NCBI GenBank assembly: GCA_944326695.1 | Contig: CALVEZ010000018.1 | Span: 1 to 64,000, forward strand | Source of the DNA: Candidatus Bilophila faecipullorum | GTDB taxonomy: Bacteria; Desulfobacterota; Desulfovibrionia; Desulfovibrionales; Desulfovibrionaceae | Length of the DNA stretch: 64,000 nt | Reading direction: 5' to 3' | Part shown: positions 55,500 to 64,000 of the stretch, piece after piece | Position numbering within the stretch: position 1 is the stretch's first letter | Layout of the letters: each line of letters starts with the position of its first letter | Made by a program: the position numbers and the translations under genes | The notes under the pieces: generated by a model | The model's input: the letters and a program-made list of their open reading frames with translations, nothing else | Database searches by the model: none | What the model was told of the DNA's origin: nothing

Positions 55500-56264
55500 A
55501 TGCTGTTGCAGAACAAGAAATGCCTCATCTTCGGAGTCGCCAACAATAAGAGCATCGCCTACGGCATCGCTTCGGCCTTCAAGCAGCACGGCGCCCAGCT
55601 TGCCTTCAGCTACGCCGGCGAAGCCATCCAGAAACGCGTGGAGCCCATTTCCGCCGAGCTTGGCGGCGACTTCACGTTCCCCTGCGATGTCACCAGCGAC
55701 GAACAGATCGCCGCGGCGGTCGAACTGGTGAAGGAACGCTGGGGAAGCGTGGACGTGCTGGTGCACTCCGTCGCCTTCGCCCACAAGGAGGACCTCGCCC
55801 ACAGGTTCATCGATACTTCACGCGACGGTTTCGCCACCGCGCTGAATATCTCTTCCTACTCCCTCACGGCGCTCTGTTCGGCTTTCGAGCCCCTGCTCAA
55901 TCCCGGCGCGTCCGTCCTGACCATGACCTATTACGGCGCTCAGAAGATCATCACCAACTACAACGTGATGGGCGTTGCCAAGGCCGCGCTTGAAGCCTCG
56001 GTGCGCTACCTTTCCGTCGATCTCGGCGCGAAGGACGTGCGCATCAACGCCATCAGCGCCGGTCCCATCAAGACGCTGGCTTCCTCGGGCATTTCCGATT
56101 TCAAGAAAATCTTCAGCCATATCGAGGAACACGCGCCCCTGCGCCGCAACGTCACCACCGAGGACGTGGGCAAGGCCGCGGTTTTTCTGGCCTCCGATCT
56201 CGCCTCGGCCGTGACGGGCGAAATCATGTTCGTGGACTGCGGCTATAACAATCTGGGCATCTGA
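55500..56264 (+). CDS. fabI: Enoyl-ACP reductase
   Basis: 254 residues, NADH-dependent reductase of fatty-acid elongation. The short-chain dehydrogenase fold shows GVANNKSIAYGIA (FabI-type cofactor loop), DVTSDEQ, SVAFAHKEDL and the catalytic Tyr-x6-Lys in NYNVMGVAKAAL. AGGAAATC precedes the ATG. A 43-residue gene follows two bases after its stop. Confidence 0.96.
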   Translation: MLLQNKKCLIFGVANNKSIAYGIASAFKQHGAQLAFSYAGEAIQKRVEPISAELGGDFTFPCDVTSDEQIAAAVELVKERWGSVDVLVHSVAFAHKEDLAHRFIDTSRDGFATALNISSYSLTALCSAFEPLLNPGASVLTMTYYGAQKIITNYNVMGVAKAALEASVRYLSVDLGAKDVRINAISAGPIKTLASSGISDFKKIFSHIEEHAPLRRNVTTEDVGKAAVFLASDLASAVTGEIMFVDCGYNNLGI

Positions 56265-56266
56265 AC

Positions 56267-56398
56267 ATGTCCGCGCTGCTGACGCTCGTCTTCCTCGTCG
56301 CCGTGGTTTACCTGCTGGCGAAGGCCGAAGAAAAGGGCCTGTTCCACGCCGCAGGCTGTCCCTGCTGCCGCGAGAAACGCCGCCCGCACCGTAACTAA
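56267..56398 (+). CDS. Small one-TM protein with CPCC motif
   Basis: 43 residues: an N-terminal membrane helix (MSALLTLVFLVAVVYLLAKA), then EEKGLFHAAG, the cysteine cluster CPCC and a basic tail REKRRPHRN. It begins two bases after the fabI stop, so it is likely co-translated; no clear ribosome site of its own. A strong terminator follows 28 bases after its stop. No family is recognised; metal binding or a redox role for the cysteines is possible. Confidence 0.6.
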   Translation: MSALLTLVFLVAVVYLLAKAEEKGLFHAAGCPCCREKRRPHRN

Positions 56399-56425
56399 GC
56401 GTGTGCAGGCCGACGCTGCGCCATC

Positions 56426-56454
56426 GGGCCGCCTTTTACCGGGCGGCCCTTTTT
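56426..56454 (+). terminator. Terminator of the fabI unit
   Basis: GGGCCGCC/GGCGGCCC stem of 8 bp with a loop of eight bases and five T's. Confidence 0.9.
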
Positions 56455-56533
56455 GCGTTCTCCCGAATGCCGGCGAGAAGCGGCGGCCCCGCAACATGGG
56501 CCATGCCCGCCCGGGCGCTGCCGAGGAGCCGGA

Positions 56534-56582
56534 GAAGAAGAAGAAGAAGAAGAAGAAGAAGAAGAAGAAGAAGAAGAAGAAG
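56534..56582. repeat. (GAA)16 microsatellite
   Basis: Sixteen uninterrupted GAA units in a non-coding gap (56399-56801). Open frames through it read only poly-Lys, poly-Arg or poly-Glu and have no support. Confidence 0.95.
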
Positions 56583-56801
56583 GTCCGGTTCTGGGGCTGG
56601 GGCCTCATTCATGCGCAAGGGAGGGGACGGCCCGGGGCGCGCATCGCGGACGGCTTCCTCCCCCGCCTTCCAGCGCAGGAGAAAGGTGTTTGAGCGAGAA
56701 GAGGGGGTTTCCATCCGCAGAGCGGATGGATGGCCGTTTCACCCCTTGCGCTCTTTCCATTGGCAACGCAATCCTTCCATTGGCACATGGATATGAAAAA
56801 A

Positions 56802-56825
56802 GGCGGCGCTTTTGCAAACGCCGCC
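56802..56825 (-). terminator. Terminator of the HesB-like gene
   Basis: GGCGGCG/CGCCGCC stem of 7 bp with a 10-base loop; on the minus strand it is followed by six T's, 24 bases after the stop codon. Confidence 0.85.
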
Positions 56826-56848
56826 CTTTTCTGTCACTTGCCAGAGAA

Positions 56849-57178
56849 TCAGTGCGTACCGCACGTGCCGGAGGAACAAGAGCCGCCGCAACTGCTCCCC
56901 CCCGTGTTGGCCAAGGGAATCTGAGGTTCGACGGAAAAACCCATGTACGTCAGGTCGATGGTGACGCCGCCGACCGTTTCGAGGAGATCATTGGCGATGC
57001 AATAGGTGAATCCGTCCTGCTCGACGACCTTGTCTTCGGGAGTAGGCTCATCCAGAGCCAGAGCGAGACGCGGGCCGCGTCAGCCACCAGCAGCGAGGTA
57101 GATACGAATGGGGGTCTTTTCCTTGTCGGCGAAGTAGGCTTCAAGCTCTTTGCGGGCTTCTTCAGTGACTGTAATCAT
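56849..57178 (-). CDS. HesB/IscA-like selenoprotein (in-frame UGA)
   Basis: 109 residues if the TGA at 57082-57080 (codon 33) is read as selenocysteine. Before it lies MITVTEEARKELEAYF to IRIYLAAGG, after it RGPRLALALDEPTPEDKVVEQ, and the frame stays open to TGA at 56849. This is the HesB-like pattern in which U replaces the first Cys of IscA-type proteins; C-terminal SCGGSCSSGTCGTH supplies the others. GGAGG lies six bases before the ATG, and a 6-bp hairpin (57081-57067) begins within the UGA, as bacterial SECIS elements do near the codon. It may carry iron, sulfur or selenium; the exact role is unknown. Confidence 0.85.
57067..57082 (-). promoter_or_regulatory. Candidate bacterial SECIS stem at the UGA codon
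   Basis: GACGCG-GCC-CGCGTC starting at the second base of the UGA. Bacterial SECIS loops normally sit within about 40 nt downstream of the codon; a longer structure reaching 57040 may be the functional one. Confidence 0.45.
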
Positions 57179-57364
57179 CACTTTCCTCCAGTTTCAACCG
57201 GGTCGCACCCTTGCGCGCCTTTCGGATTCATGCGCAGAGATGGTTTCAACGGCTTGCTTTCATGAGGTTCATACATGCCTTGCCGCCTACGAGGGCTTCC
57301 GGCAGGGGCCTCCCTGCGGCGCGGCTCATCCGGATCAGGCGTCGCTGCTGCGGCCTGAGGGGAT

Positions 57365-57392
57365 AACATAGTGGCCGGGCAGGTCTTGTCAA
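57365..57392 (-). promoter_or_regulatory. Promoter of the HesB-like gene
   Basis: TTGACA at 57392-57387, 16-base spacer, TATGTT at 57370-57365. It implies a leader of about 180 nt. Leader bases near 57350-57310 read CCTGATCCGGATGAGCC on the minus strand. Confidence 0.65.
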
Positions 57393-57557
57393 GCATTCTT
57401 TGCGCCCCGCGGCGCACCATGAGCCCCGGCGCGATCTTTTCAGGCCGTAAAGAATAGTATATTCTGGGCGGACTTTCCTGAACCGGCGGCCCCTGCGCCG
57501 CGCATCTTTCCCCGCGCCACCGCGTCGGGACGGGGCCGGACGCCCCGGGAGTTGCCC

Positions 57558-58097
57558 ATGAAGACCACCGTTCTCCTTCACGCCGACGAAATGGCCCGCG
57601 TCCTCGACCGGCTGGCCTGCCAGATCATGGAACGCCACGGCGATTGCGAACAGACCGTGCTGCTGGGCATCCAGCGGCGCGGCGTCGATCTGGCCCTGCG
57701 CCTCGGCAAGGTGCTGGAAGAAAAGCTTGGCCGCAAGCTTCCTTTCGGCACGCTGGACATCAACCTCTACCGCGACGACTGGACCACCCTGCACGCCCGG
57801 CCCACCATCGGTGAATCGCATATTCCCACGCCCCTTGACAACAAGGACGTGGTGCTGGTGGACGACGTGCTCTTCACCGGCCGCACCATCCGTGCCGCGC
57901 TGGAGGCCATCCTTGACTACGGAAGGCCCAAGACCGTGCAGCTTCTCGTCCTTGTGGACCGTGGGCACCGCGAACTGCCCATCCACGCCGACTATGTGGG
58001 CCGCAAGATCAACACGGCCCGCGCCGAAAAGGTCAACGTCCTCATGGAAGAACGCGATGGCCGCGACGCGGTGATCCTCGAAGGCGCGGACGCCTAA
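57558..58097 (+). CDS. pyrR: PyrR-type uracil phosphoribosyltransferase/regulator
   Basis: 179 residues. A type I phosphoribosyltransferase with the PRPP loop VVLVDDVLFTGRTIRAAL and GIQRRGVDLA, the pattern of PyrR, which in some bacteria binds pyr mRNA and also makes UMP. GGGAG lies six bases before the ATG. No pyr structural genes or PyrR-binding leader are seen nearby, so it may act mainly as salvage enzyme here. Confidence 0.9.
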   Translation: MKTTVLLHADEMARVLDRLACQIMERHGDCEQTVLLGIQRRGVDLALRLGKVLEEKLGRKLPFGTLDINLYRDDWTTLHARPTIGESHIPTPLDNKDVVLVDDVLFTGRTIRAALEAILDYGRPKTVQLLVLVDRGHRELPIHADYVGRKINTARAEKVNVLMEERDGRDAVILEGADA

Positions 58098-58145
58098 ACC
58101 CCTTGCTTCGCCCGCCTTTCGCGCGGGCGAGGCCCCGGAGCCTCC

Positions 58146-59369
58146 ATGCCCCTGTCCCAGCCCCTGCCCGAACGCCTGCGTCCTTCGGAACTGGCCCTTT
58201 TCGTCGGCCAGAGCCATCTTGCCGAGCGCCTGACCACGCTCATGGACGCACCGCGCCTGCCGAGCCTGCTGCTCTTCGGTCCTCCCGGCTGCGGCAAGTC
58301 TACGCTCGCCCTGCTCCTCGCCAAAGCGCGCGGGGGGAACGTCCTGCGCCTCAGCGCGCCCGAGGCGGGCCTGCAACAGCTCCGCCGCCAACTGACCGGG
58401 GTGGACATCCTCGTCCTCGACGAACTGCACCGTTTTTCCAAGGCGCAGCAAGACTTCTTCCTGCCGCTCCTTGAGTCCGGCGATCTCACCATGATCGCCA
58501 CGACCACGGAAAACCCCTCCTTCAGCGTAACCCGCCAGCTCCTGTCAAGGCTGCACGTGCTGCGTCTGCGGCAGCTTGGCCGCCCGGAACTGCTCGAACT
58601 CGGCAAGCGCGGCGCGACCGCCCTTTCCATCACGCTTGAGGACGAGGTGCTCGACTTTCTGGCCACGGCCGCCCACGGCGACGCCCGCACCATGCTCAAT
58701 CTCGTCGAGTACGCCTCTTCTCTGCCGGAGGACAAGCGCACCCTCGCCCACGTCAAGGCCACGCTGCCCGAGATCATGGCCCGCCACGACAAGGACGGCG
58801 ACAGCCATTACGAATACGCCTCCGCGCTCATCAAATCTATCCGGGGGAGCGATCCCGACGCCGCCCTCTACTATCTGGCCTGCCTGCTGGAAGGCGGCGA
58901 AGACCCGCGCTTCATCTGCCGCCGCCTCATCCTTTCCGCCTCCGAGGACGTGGGGCTGGCCGATCCGCAGGCCCTGCCCCTCGCCGTGGCCTGCCAGCAG
59001 GCCGTGGAATTTGTGGGTATGCCCGAAGGCTACATCCCGCTTGCGGAAACGGTGGTCTATCTGGCGCTGGCCCGCAAGAGCAATTCCACCTACGCCGCCT
59101 ACGCCAACGCCGCGCGCGAGGTGAAGGTCAACGGGCCGCAGGCTGTGCCTCTGCATTTGCGCAACGCCTCCACGCAGATGCAGAAGGAATGGGGCTACGG
59201 CAAGGATTACAAGTATCCGCACAATTTCCCACAAGGCTGGGTGGAACAGGACTACCTGCCCCCCACCGTCCGCAGCCGGACGTTCTATCAGCCCAAGGAC
59301 TACGGGGAGGAGCCCCGTCTGGCAAGCTGGAACAAGCGCCTCAGACGCGCCAAAACCGAAAACCGTTAG
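58146..59369 (+). CDS. rarA: RarA/MgsA-type replication-associated ATPase
   Basis: 407 residues. AAA+ ATPase related to clamp loaders that acts at stalled forks. Walker A GPPGCGKST, Walker B ILVLDELHRF, sensor 1 ATTTENPSFSV, then the MgsA C-terminal region (SASEDVGLADPQAL, GYGKDYKYPHNF). GGAG precedes the ATG. It is 48 bases after pyrR and nine bases before the acyltransferase gene. Confidence 0.95.
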   Translation: MPLSQPLPERLRPSELALFVGQSHLAERLTTLMDAPRLPSLLLFGPPGCGKSTLALLLAKARGGNVLRLSAPEAGLQQLRRQLTGVDILVLDELHRFSKAQQDFFLPLLESGDLTMIATTTENPSFSVTRQLLSRLHVLRLRQLGRPELLELGKRGATALSITLEDEVLDFLATAAHGDARTMLNLVEYASSLPEDKRTLAHVKATLPEIMARHDKDGDSHYEYASALIKSIRGSDPDAALYYLACLLEGGEDPRFICRRLILSASEDVGLADPQALPLAVACQQAVEFVGMPEGYIPLAETVVYLALARKSNSTYAAYANAAREVKVNGPQAVPLHLRNASTQMQKEWGYGKDYKYPHNFPQGWVEQDYLPPTVRSRTFYQPKDYGEEPRLASWNKRLRRAKTENR

Positions 59370-59377
59370 GCCACCTC

Positions 59378-60187
59378 ATGACAACAGCACCGTACCTTTT
59401 TCAGGCCGACCGTTACCTGAGCCCCAACCACGCCCCCTCATGGCTTGGCCGTGCCAGCGCGAGCCTCGGCTTTTACGGCCCCCTGATCTGGATTGTCGTC
59501 AAATCCGGCATCAAGGCCATGCAACACGTCTATGACGGCGAGGCATGGGCGCGCAGCAGCGAGGAGACCGCCGCCGCGCTCGAAGCCGTGGGCTGCCGCA
59601 TCGAAGCCTCGGGGCTGGAGCATTTCCGTTCCCTCGAAGGCCCCTGCGTCTTCATCGGCAACCATATGAGCACCTTGGAAACGTTCGTGCTTCCCTCCAT
59701 GATCCAGCCGTGGAAGGAGGTCACCTTCGTGGTCAAGGAAAGCCTGCTCAAATACCCCTTTTTCGGCTCCGTACTGGCCTCGCGCGATCCCATCGTCGTG
59801 GGCCGCAGCAACCCCCGCGCCGATCTTGTGACCGTGCTCGAAGGCGGCGAAGCCCGGCTTGCGGCGGGGCGTTCCATCATCGTCTTCCCCCAGAGCACGC
59901 GCACGCCCGTCTTTGATCCCGCCCACTTCAACACCATAGGCATCAAGCTGGCCAAACGGGCGGGCGTGCCGGTCATCCCCATCGCGCTCAAGACCGACGC
60001 ATGGGGGAACGGACAGTTGCTCAAGGACTTCGGCCCTGTGGATGTGCGCAAGACCATCCATTTCGAGTTCGGGGAGCCCATGCGCATCGAAGGCGCGGGC
60101 AAGGCCGAGCACCAGCGGATCACGGATTTCATCATCGACCGTTTGGGCTCGTGGAATCGGGAGCTGGAGGAAGGGAAAGGGAAGTAG
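59378..60187 (+). CDS. PlsC-like lysophospholipid acyltransferase
   Basis: 269 residues. Membrane-associated acyltransferase with the acceptor motif NHMSTLE, where the usual HX4D is HX4E, and FPQSTRT in place of the phosphate-binding EGTRS. An N-terminal hydrophobic stretch (about 30-50) should anchor it. It starts nine bases after rarA and may be co-transcribed. It probably makes phosphatidic acid or a modified lipid; acceptor uncertain because of the changed motifs. The 60188-60419 gap has no gene. Confidence 0.82.
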   Translation: MTTAPYLFQADRYLSPNHAPSWLGRASASLGFYGPLIWIVVKSGIKAMQHVYDGEAWARSSEETAAALEAVGCRIEASGLEHFRSLEGPCVFIGNHMSTLETFVLPSMIQPWKEVTFVVKESLLKYPFFGSVLASRDPIVVGRSNPRADLVTVLEGGEARLAAGRSIIVFPQSTRTPVFDPAHFNTIGIKLAKRAGVPVIPIALKTDAWGNGQLLKDFGPVDVRKTIHFEFGEPMRIEGAGKAEHQRITDFIIDRLGSWNRELEEGKGK

Positions 60188-60419
60188 AGAATTGAGGAGG
60201 GGGGAGGGGGCTCCTTTGTTGCGCTGGCGGGGCTTTTGGGGCTCAACCCTCACTAGAATATCGTCTGGGAAAAGCTGCCTTTTTCCAAAGGGCAAGGGGA
60301 AAGAGACGGCGAAGACGGCGTGACGTCGAGACGCCCTTTTCCCTTCCGACGCAACCCATGGGAAAAAGGCGGCCTTGCAGCACAGAGCCTTTCCATTTCC
60401 GTCAGAGGCAGCGTATCCG

Positions 60420-61322
60420 CTAAGGCCGAACCGAAGTGCTTTTGCGGGAAAGCCGACGTTCCCTTTCCACAAGGCCCATGAGGGCGTAGGTCAGGCGGGC
60501 GGCGGCAAAATCGGCGGCGTGCAGCCCGGGCACGGGCGCGAGTTCCACCACGTCAAAGCCGAGAACCTCCCGCCCCGCAATGGCCCGCTGCGCGAGATCG
60601 AGCGCCTCATACCAGCCGAGGCCGCCGGGGACCGGGGTTCCCGTAGCGGGCATGATCGAGGGGTCCAGCCCGTCCACGTCAAAGGTCACGTAGACCCGCG
60701 TGGGGAAATCCGGCGGGAGCAAGCTGTCCGGGATGCCCCGGCGGACAAGATCGGCCGCGTCGTGGAAGGTGACGCCGTGCAACCGGCGGGCTTCCACCTC
60801 TTCCAGACACAGCGCCCGCACGCCCAACTGGACCAGAGGCAGCCCCAAATCCTTGACCGCGCGGCGCATGACGCTGGCATGGCTCCACGGGCTTCCTTCG
60901 TAACTGTCCCGCAGGTCCGCATGGGCATCGAACTGGACGACGCCGAAGCCGCCGAAACGTCTCTGCAGGGCGGACAGCGCGCCGTAGGTTACGGTGTGTT
61001 CCCCGCCGAGCAGCACGGGGAGCCCGCCGTGATCAAGGATCGTGTCGACGGCGGCGGCGATCCTCCGCAGCACGGCTTCGGAAGACCCCGCGCAATCCAC
61101 GGCGGGGTGCGTGTAGATGCCCGCTTCGGCGGGAACGGATTCCCCGTCCCAGAGTTCAAGCTGGTCCGAGGCTTCCAGAATGGCTTCCGGGCCCCTGGCC
61201 GTGCCGCCCGCATACGAAACCGTGGCTTCCAGCGGGACCGGGAGGACATGGAAAAGGCAGGAGCCGGGAGGGGTATCCGACAGTTCGGAGGCCAGAAAAC
61301 GATGTATTGCGGCTGAATCCAT
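60420..61322 (-). CDS. speB: Agmatinase-like ureohydrolase
   Basis: 300 residues. Binuclear manganese enzyme that hydrolyses agmatine (or a related guanidino compound) to putrescine and urea. Metal motifs GGEHTVTYG, VVQFDAHADLR and TFDVDGLDPS are complete. The ATG at 61322 has GAGGA seven bases ahead; longer in-frame starts (61364 or above) are less likely. It stands alone, so the polyamine partner genes are elsewhere. Confidence 0.9.
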   Translation of the reverse strand: MDSAAIHRFLASELSDTPPGSCLFHVLPVPLEATVSYAGGTARGPEAILEASDQLELWDGESVPAEAGIYTHPAVDCAGSSEAVLRRIAAAVDTILDHGGLPVLLGGEHTVTYGALSALQRRFGGFGVVQFDAHADLRDSYEGSPWSHASVMRRAVKDLGLPLVQLGVRALCLEEVEARRLHGVTFHDAADLVRRGIPDSLLPPDFPTRVYVTFDVDGLDPSIMPATGTPVPGGLGWYEALDLAQRAIAGREVLGFDVVELAPVPGLHAADFAAARLTYALMGLVERERRLSRKSTSVRP

Positions 61323-61468
61323 AAGGCTGTCCTCACTTGCTGCGGTTAGAGCGTGTTGCTTCATACACCAAAGAAGTCTATAAGACAATTTTCCTTGAAG
61401 GCACGATGGCGCCGCAGCCCTTCTCCCGTCTGCGGCGTGCCCTTCCAACCTCAACGGAACGAAAGGCT

Positions 61469-64000
61469 ATGCGAACCGTTCATTTTCGCCCTTTCGCCGT
61501 TCTTTTCCTCCTTATCGCCCTGTTCGCGCTCCCCGCGAAGGCGGCTCCCGAAAAAGCGGCTGATACGCTGCCTCTGACGGAAATGGAAAAGAAATGGCTG
61601 GAAGCCCATCCCTCCCTGCGCCTCGGCATCATGGGAGCGCGCCTGCCGTTTGAAAGGCTTTCCCCCACAGGAGAACAGGAAGGCATTGCCAGCGAATACG
61701 CCTGCTGGCTCCAAAAAACGCTCGGCGTGCGCCTCATCCCCGTCGCCCATCCCGTCAACGCCTCATGGGAAGACGCCCTGCAGGAAGATGAGGCGGACCT
61801 CATGCTCACCGTCGTCAAATCCCCCCGCACGCAGGATCGCCTTCTGTTCACCCGCCCCTATCTGGAACTTCCGCTCGTGCTCTTCAGGCTCAAGGGTGCC
61901 GATTTCATCAACGGCTTTGATGACCTGCGCGGGCAGCGCGTGGCCGCCGTCGGGCCCGAGCCGCTGGCAATCCTCACAGAGGCGGCGCCGGAGATCACCG
62001 CCGTTTTCGCCCCGGACACCCGCGAGGGCCTGAAAATGCTGCAACGCGGGGACGTGGACGCCGTTTTTGATGCGCTGAATGCGGGAACCTGCTTCATCAG
62101 CATGGACAACCTGCATGACATCGTCGTCGGCGCCATCACGCCCTATCATCTGACGCTACGTTTCGGCGTCCGCAAGGAGTGGCCTGTGCTCGCGGGCATC
62201 CTCGACAAGGCCCTGCTGAGCCTCCCCCCGGCCACCGCCGCCGATTTCCACAAACGCTGGATGAACATCAGGCAGACGCGAGAAGTCGACTGGAAGCTGT
62301 TCTGGAAGCTCACCGCCCTTGTCGTCATCGCGGCGGCCGCCGTGACGGGCACGGCCCTGTTCATGCTGGGCAAGGTGCGCCGGGAAGTGCTGGTACGGCG
62401 GCAGACGGAAAACACCCTCACCGCGCTCTTGGAAAACCTGCCCGCCGCCGTGTGCATGTTCGACGCCGAAGGCCGCTGCCTCAAGCTCAACGCCATGTGC
62501 ACTACGGTTTTCGGCTTTACGGAGGAACAGGCCCTCGGCCGCGTCCCGGGCAAGGATTTTCCGGTCGAACAGGCCATCCTTTCCGAAGCCAGCCTGCGCC
62601 GCGTCCTGAGCACGGGCCATCCCCTGACGCTTCCCCACGCCGTTCCCCGAGGCGAGGGCCTTTTCTCGTTTTACCTGACCACCATGACGCCCCTGCGCCA
62701 AAGCGACGGCACCCCCTGCGCCGTCCTCAGCCTGAGCACGGACATAAGCGCCCAAAAGCATCTGGAAAAACGCCTTTCCGATCAGCTCGCCTTCGCCCGG
62801 CAGCTTCTGGAAACGAGCCCCACGGGGGTGGTCATCGCCGTGGATGGGGATATCCGTTACAGCAATCCGCAGGCGCGGGCGCTCATGGACCTGCGCGAGG
62901 AAAACGGCGTCATCCGCATGTCACCGCAGTTGCGGAAAATGTCCGAGCAGCTCCCCGCCGATCACGTCCGTCTGGCAGAAGTGGAGCTGAAAAGCTGCGA
63001 TGCGCAGGGCGTGCAGCACGATTTGCGCGTCACCTATACGCGCACCCTTTTTGAAGGCGCGCCCGGCGTCATCTGCTGGCTGGTGGACATCACGAAAAAC
63101 AAGGCGATGGAAAAGGAACTCCTGCACGCCAAGGAAGAAGCGGAAACGGCCTCGCGCGCCAAAAGCGATTTCCTCGCCACCATGAGCCACGAAATCCGCA
63201 CGCCCATGAACGGGATCATCGGCATGAGCCACCTCGCCTTGCAGACGGACCTCACGCCACGGCAGCGCGAGTACCTGACGCAGATCAGCGGCTCGGCCAC
63301 CGCCTTATTGCGGATTGTCAACGATATCCTTGATTTTTCCAAAATAGAAGCGGGCAGGCTCGAAATGGAGCACGTCCCCTTCCGGCTGGAGCAGGTGCTT
63401 GAGGAAGTGGCGGCCATCACCGCGCCCGGCATGGCCGAAAAAGACCTTGAAGTGCTCTTCCAGATCGAGCCAGACGTCCCGCTGCTCCTCGAAGGCGACG
63501 CGCTGCGGCTGTCTCAGATTCTGCTCAATCTGGTGGGCAACGCCATCAAGTTCACCGATGCGGGCCATGTGCTCGTCTCCATCGGACTTATGTCCCGGGA
63601 GACGGGCAGCGCACGCCTGCGCTTTTCCGTACGCGACACCGGCATCGGCCTGACGCCCGAGCAGATCGGCGGCCTCTTCCAGTCATTCACGCAGGCGGAC
63701 AGCTCCACAACCCGCCGCTACGGGGGCACCGGCCTCGGGCTGGCCATCAGCAAACAGCTCATTGAACGTATGGACGGCGACATTCGCGTGGAAAGCGTCC
63801 CGGAACAGGGGAGCGATTTCATTTTTACGGCGGTGTTCGGCGTGCTGGCTCACCCCGAGCTGCGGCGTCTGCTGCCTTCCCACCCTCTCTACGAGGCCCG
63901 CGTCCTCGTCGTGGACGACAGCCCGCTTTCCCGCTCCCTCCTCAGCGAGGTACTGGAGAGCCTGTGCATGAAGCCCGAGGTTGCGGCGGACGGCGAGGAG
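61469..64000 (+). CDS. Hybrid sensor kinase with periplasmic solute-binding sensor, runs off the window
   Basis: 844 codons visible. Signal peptide ([15 protein letters not shown]), one periplasmic SBP_bac_3 domain (about 35-265), TM (about 275-298), two PAS-like domains (about 315-430, 445-560), HisKA with phospho-His in [11 protein letters not shown], HATPase with [19 protein letters not shown] and [10 protein letters not shown], then the start of a receiver domain ([15 protein letters not shown]). BvgS/EvgS-like layout with an extra PAS. The rest, maybe a second receiver or Hpt domain, lies to the right. The ligand is likely an amino acid or similar small solute. Confidence 0.92.
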   Translation, partial: MRTVHFRPFAVLFLLIALFALPAKAAPEKAADTLPLTEMEKKWLEAHPSLRLGIMGARLPFERLSPTGEQEGIASEYACWLQKTLGVRLIPVAHPVNASWEDALQEDEADLMLTVVKSPRTQDRLLFTRPYLELPLVLFRLKGADFINGFDDLRGQRVAAVGPEPLAILTEAAPEITAVFAPDTREGLKMLQRGDVDAVFDALNAGTCFISMDNLHDIVVGAITPYHLTLRFGVRKEWPVLAGILDKALLSLPPATAADFHKRWMNIRQTREVDWKLFWKLTALVVIAAAAVTGTALFMLGKVRREVLVRRQTENTLTALLENLPAAVCMFDAEGRCLKLNAMCTTVFGFTEEQALGRVPGKDFPVEQAILSEASLRRVLSTGHPLTLPHAVPRGEGLFSFYLTTMTPLRQSDGTPCAVLSLSTDISAQKHLEKRLSDQLAFARQLLETSPTGVVIAVDGDIRYSNPQARALMDLREENGVIRMSPQLRKMSEQLPADHVRLAEVELKSCDAQGVQHDLRVTYTRTLFEGAPGVICWLVDITKNKAMEKELLHAKEEAETASRAKSDFLATMSHEIRTPMNGIIGMSHLALQTDLTPRQREYLTQISGSATALLRIVNDILDFSKIEAGRLEMEHVPFRLEQVLEEVAAITAPGMAEKDLEVLFQIEPDVPLLLEGDALRLSQILLNLVGNAIKFTDAGHVLVSIGLMSRETGSARLRFSVRDTGIGLTPEQIGGLFQSFTQADSSTTRRYGGTGLGLAISKQLIERMDGDIRVESVPEQGSDFIFTAVFGVLAHPELRRLLPSHPLYEARVLVVDDSPLSRSLLSEVLESLCMKPEVAADGEE

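Noticed and set aside
56453-56700. Open frames with poly-Lys, poly-Arg or poly-Glu
   Set aside because: They merely translate the (GAA)16 tract and lack start signals.
57310-57350. TPP riboswitch before the HesB-like gene
   Set aside because: Only the CCTGATCCGGAT-like half is present and no thiamine gene is adjacent; kept as a low-interest observation, not as a feature.

Overview
The window looks like chromosome of a high-GC member of the Desulfovibrionaceae (sulfate reducers and their gut relatives such as Desulfovibrio and Bilophila). The evidence is a desulfoferrodoxin-rubredoxin-Roo cluster followed by cydAB, a Mop-type aldehyde oxidoreductase very like that of Desulfovibrio gigas, a trpE-GD-C-F-B-A operon with a Trp-rich leader, and an IscA/HesB-family gene read through an in-frame UGA, implying selenocysteine. 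The species cannot be fixed from the sequence alone.

Bases 1-7915 are the right part of an integrative and mobilizable element. It carries a MobV relaxase cut by the window edge, a dense set of GGTGACA repeats, a TOPRIM-helicase replication protein, an AlpA-type regulator, a two-gene cargo (AlbA_2/Schlafen-type regulator plus membrane coiled-coil protein) and a tyrosine integrase. It ends in the 3' half of an initiator tRNA(fMet) followed by that gene's terminator, so the element sits in the fMet tRNA gene and the intact copy should lie to the left. From 8 to 14 kb follow an aldehyde oxidoreductase, a decayed TPP-enzyme gene and a divergent acyl-CoA ligase (ADP-forming type). From 14.6 to 19.5 kb lie a b-type cytochrome and a zraPSR-like periplasmic stress system with a clear sigma-54 promoter. 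An amino-acid permease follows, then a CRISPR-like degenerate repeat array.

From 23.1 to 29.3 kb one apparent operon joins a CnrYXH-like regulatory trio (ECF sigma, one-TM putative anti-sigma, periplasmic sensor) to a MacA-MacB-TolC-type efflux pump. From 30.3 to 32.3 kb lies a CesT-family type III secretion chaperone directly downstream of a 507-residue protein of unknown fold, the usual layout of an effector-chaperone pair. The trp operon (32.3-39.5 kb) has a promoter, a leader peptide with three consecutive Trp codons, and an attenuator. It is followed by a 1019-residue membrane protein, a HolB-like protein, the oxygen-defence genes dfx-rub-roo-cydAB, a YdcZ-type transporter, PBP1A, and housekeeping genes (hisD, purC, fabI, pyrR, rarA, plsC-like, speB). 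The window ends inside a large hybrid sensor kinase.

Several intergenic regions (22.5, 39.7, 44.2 and 49.3 kb) carry GC-rich degenerate repeats spaced about 56-61 bp. Others carry long two-base-loop hairpins (29.3-29.7 and 36.4 kb) or pure microsatellites, (GA)14 and (GAA)16. The strongest candidates for undescribed biology are the effector-chaperone pair, the CRISPR-like arrays, the AlbA_2/membrane-protein cargo and the UGA-containing HesB-like gene.
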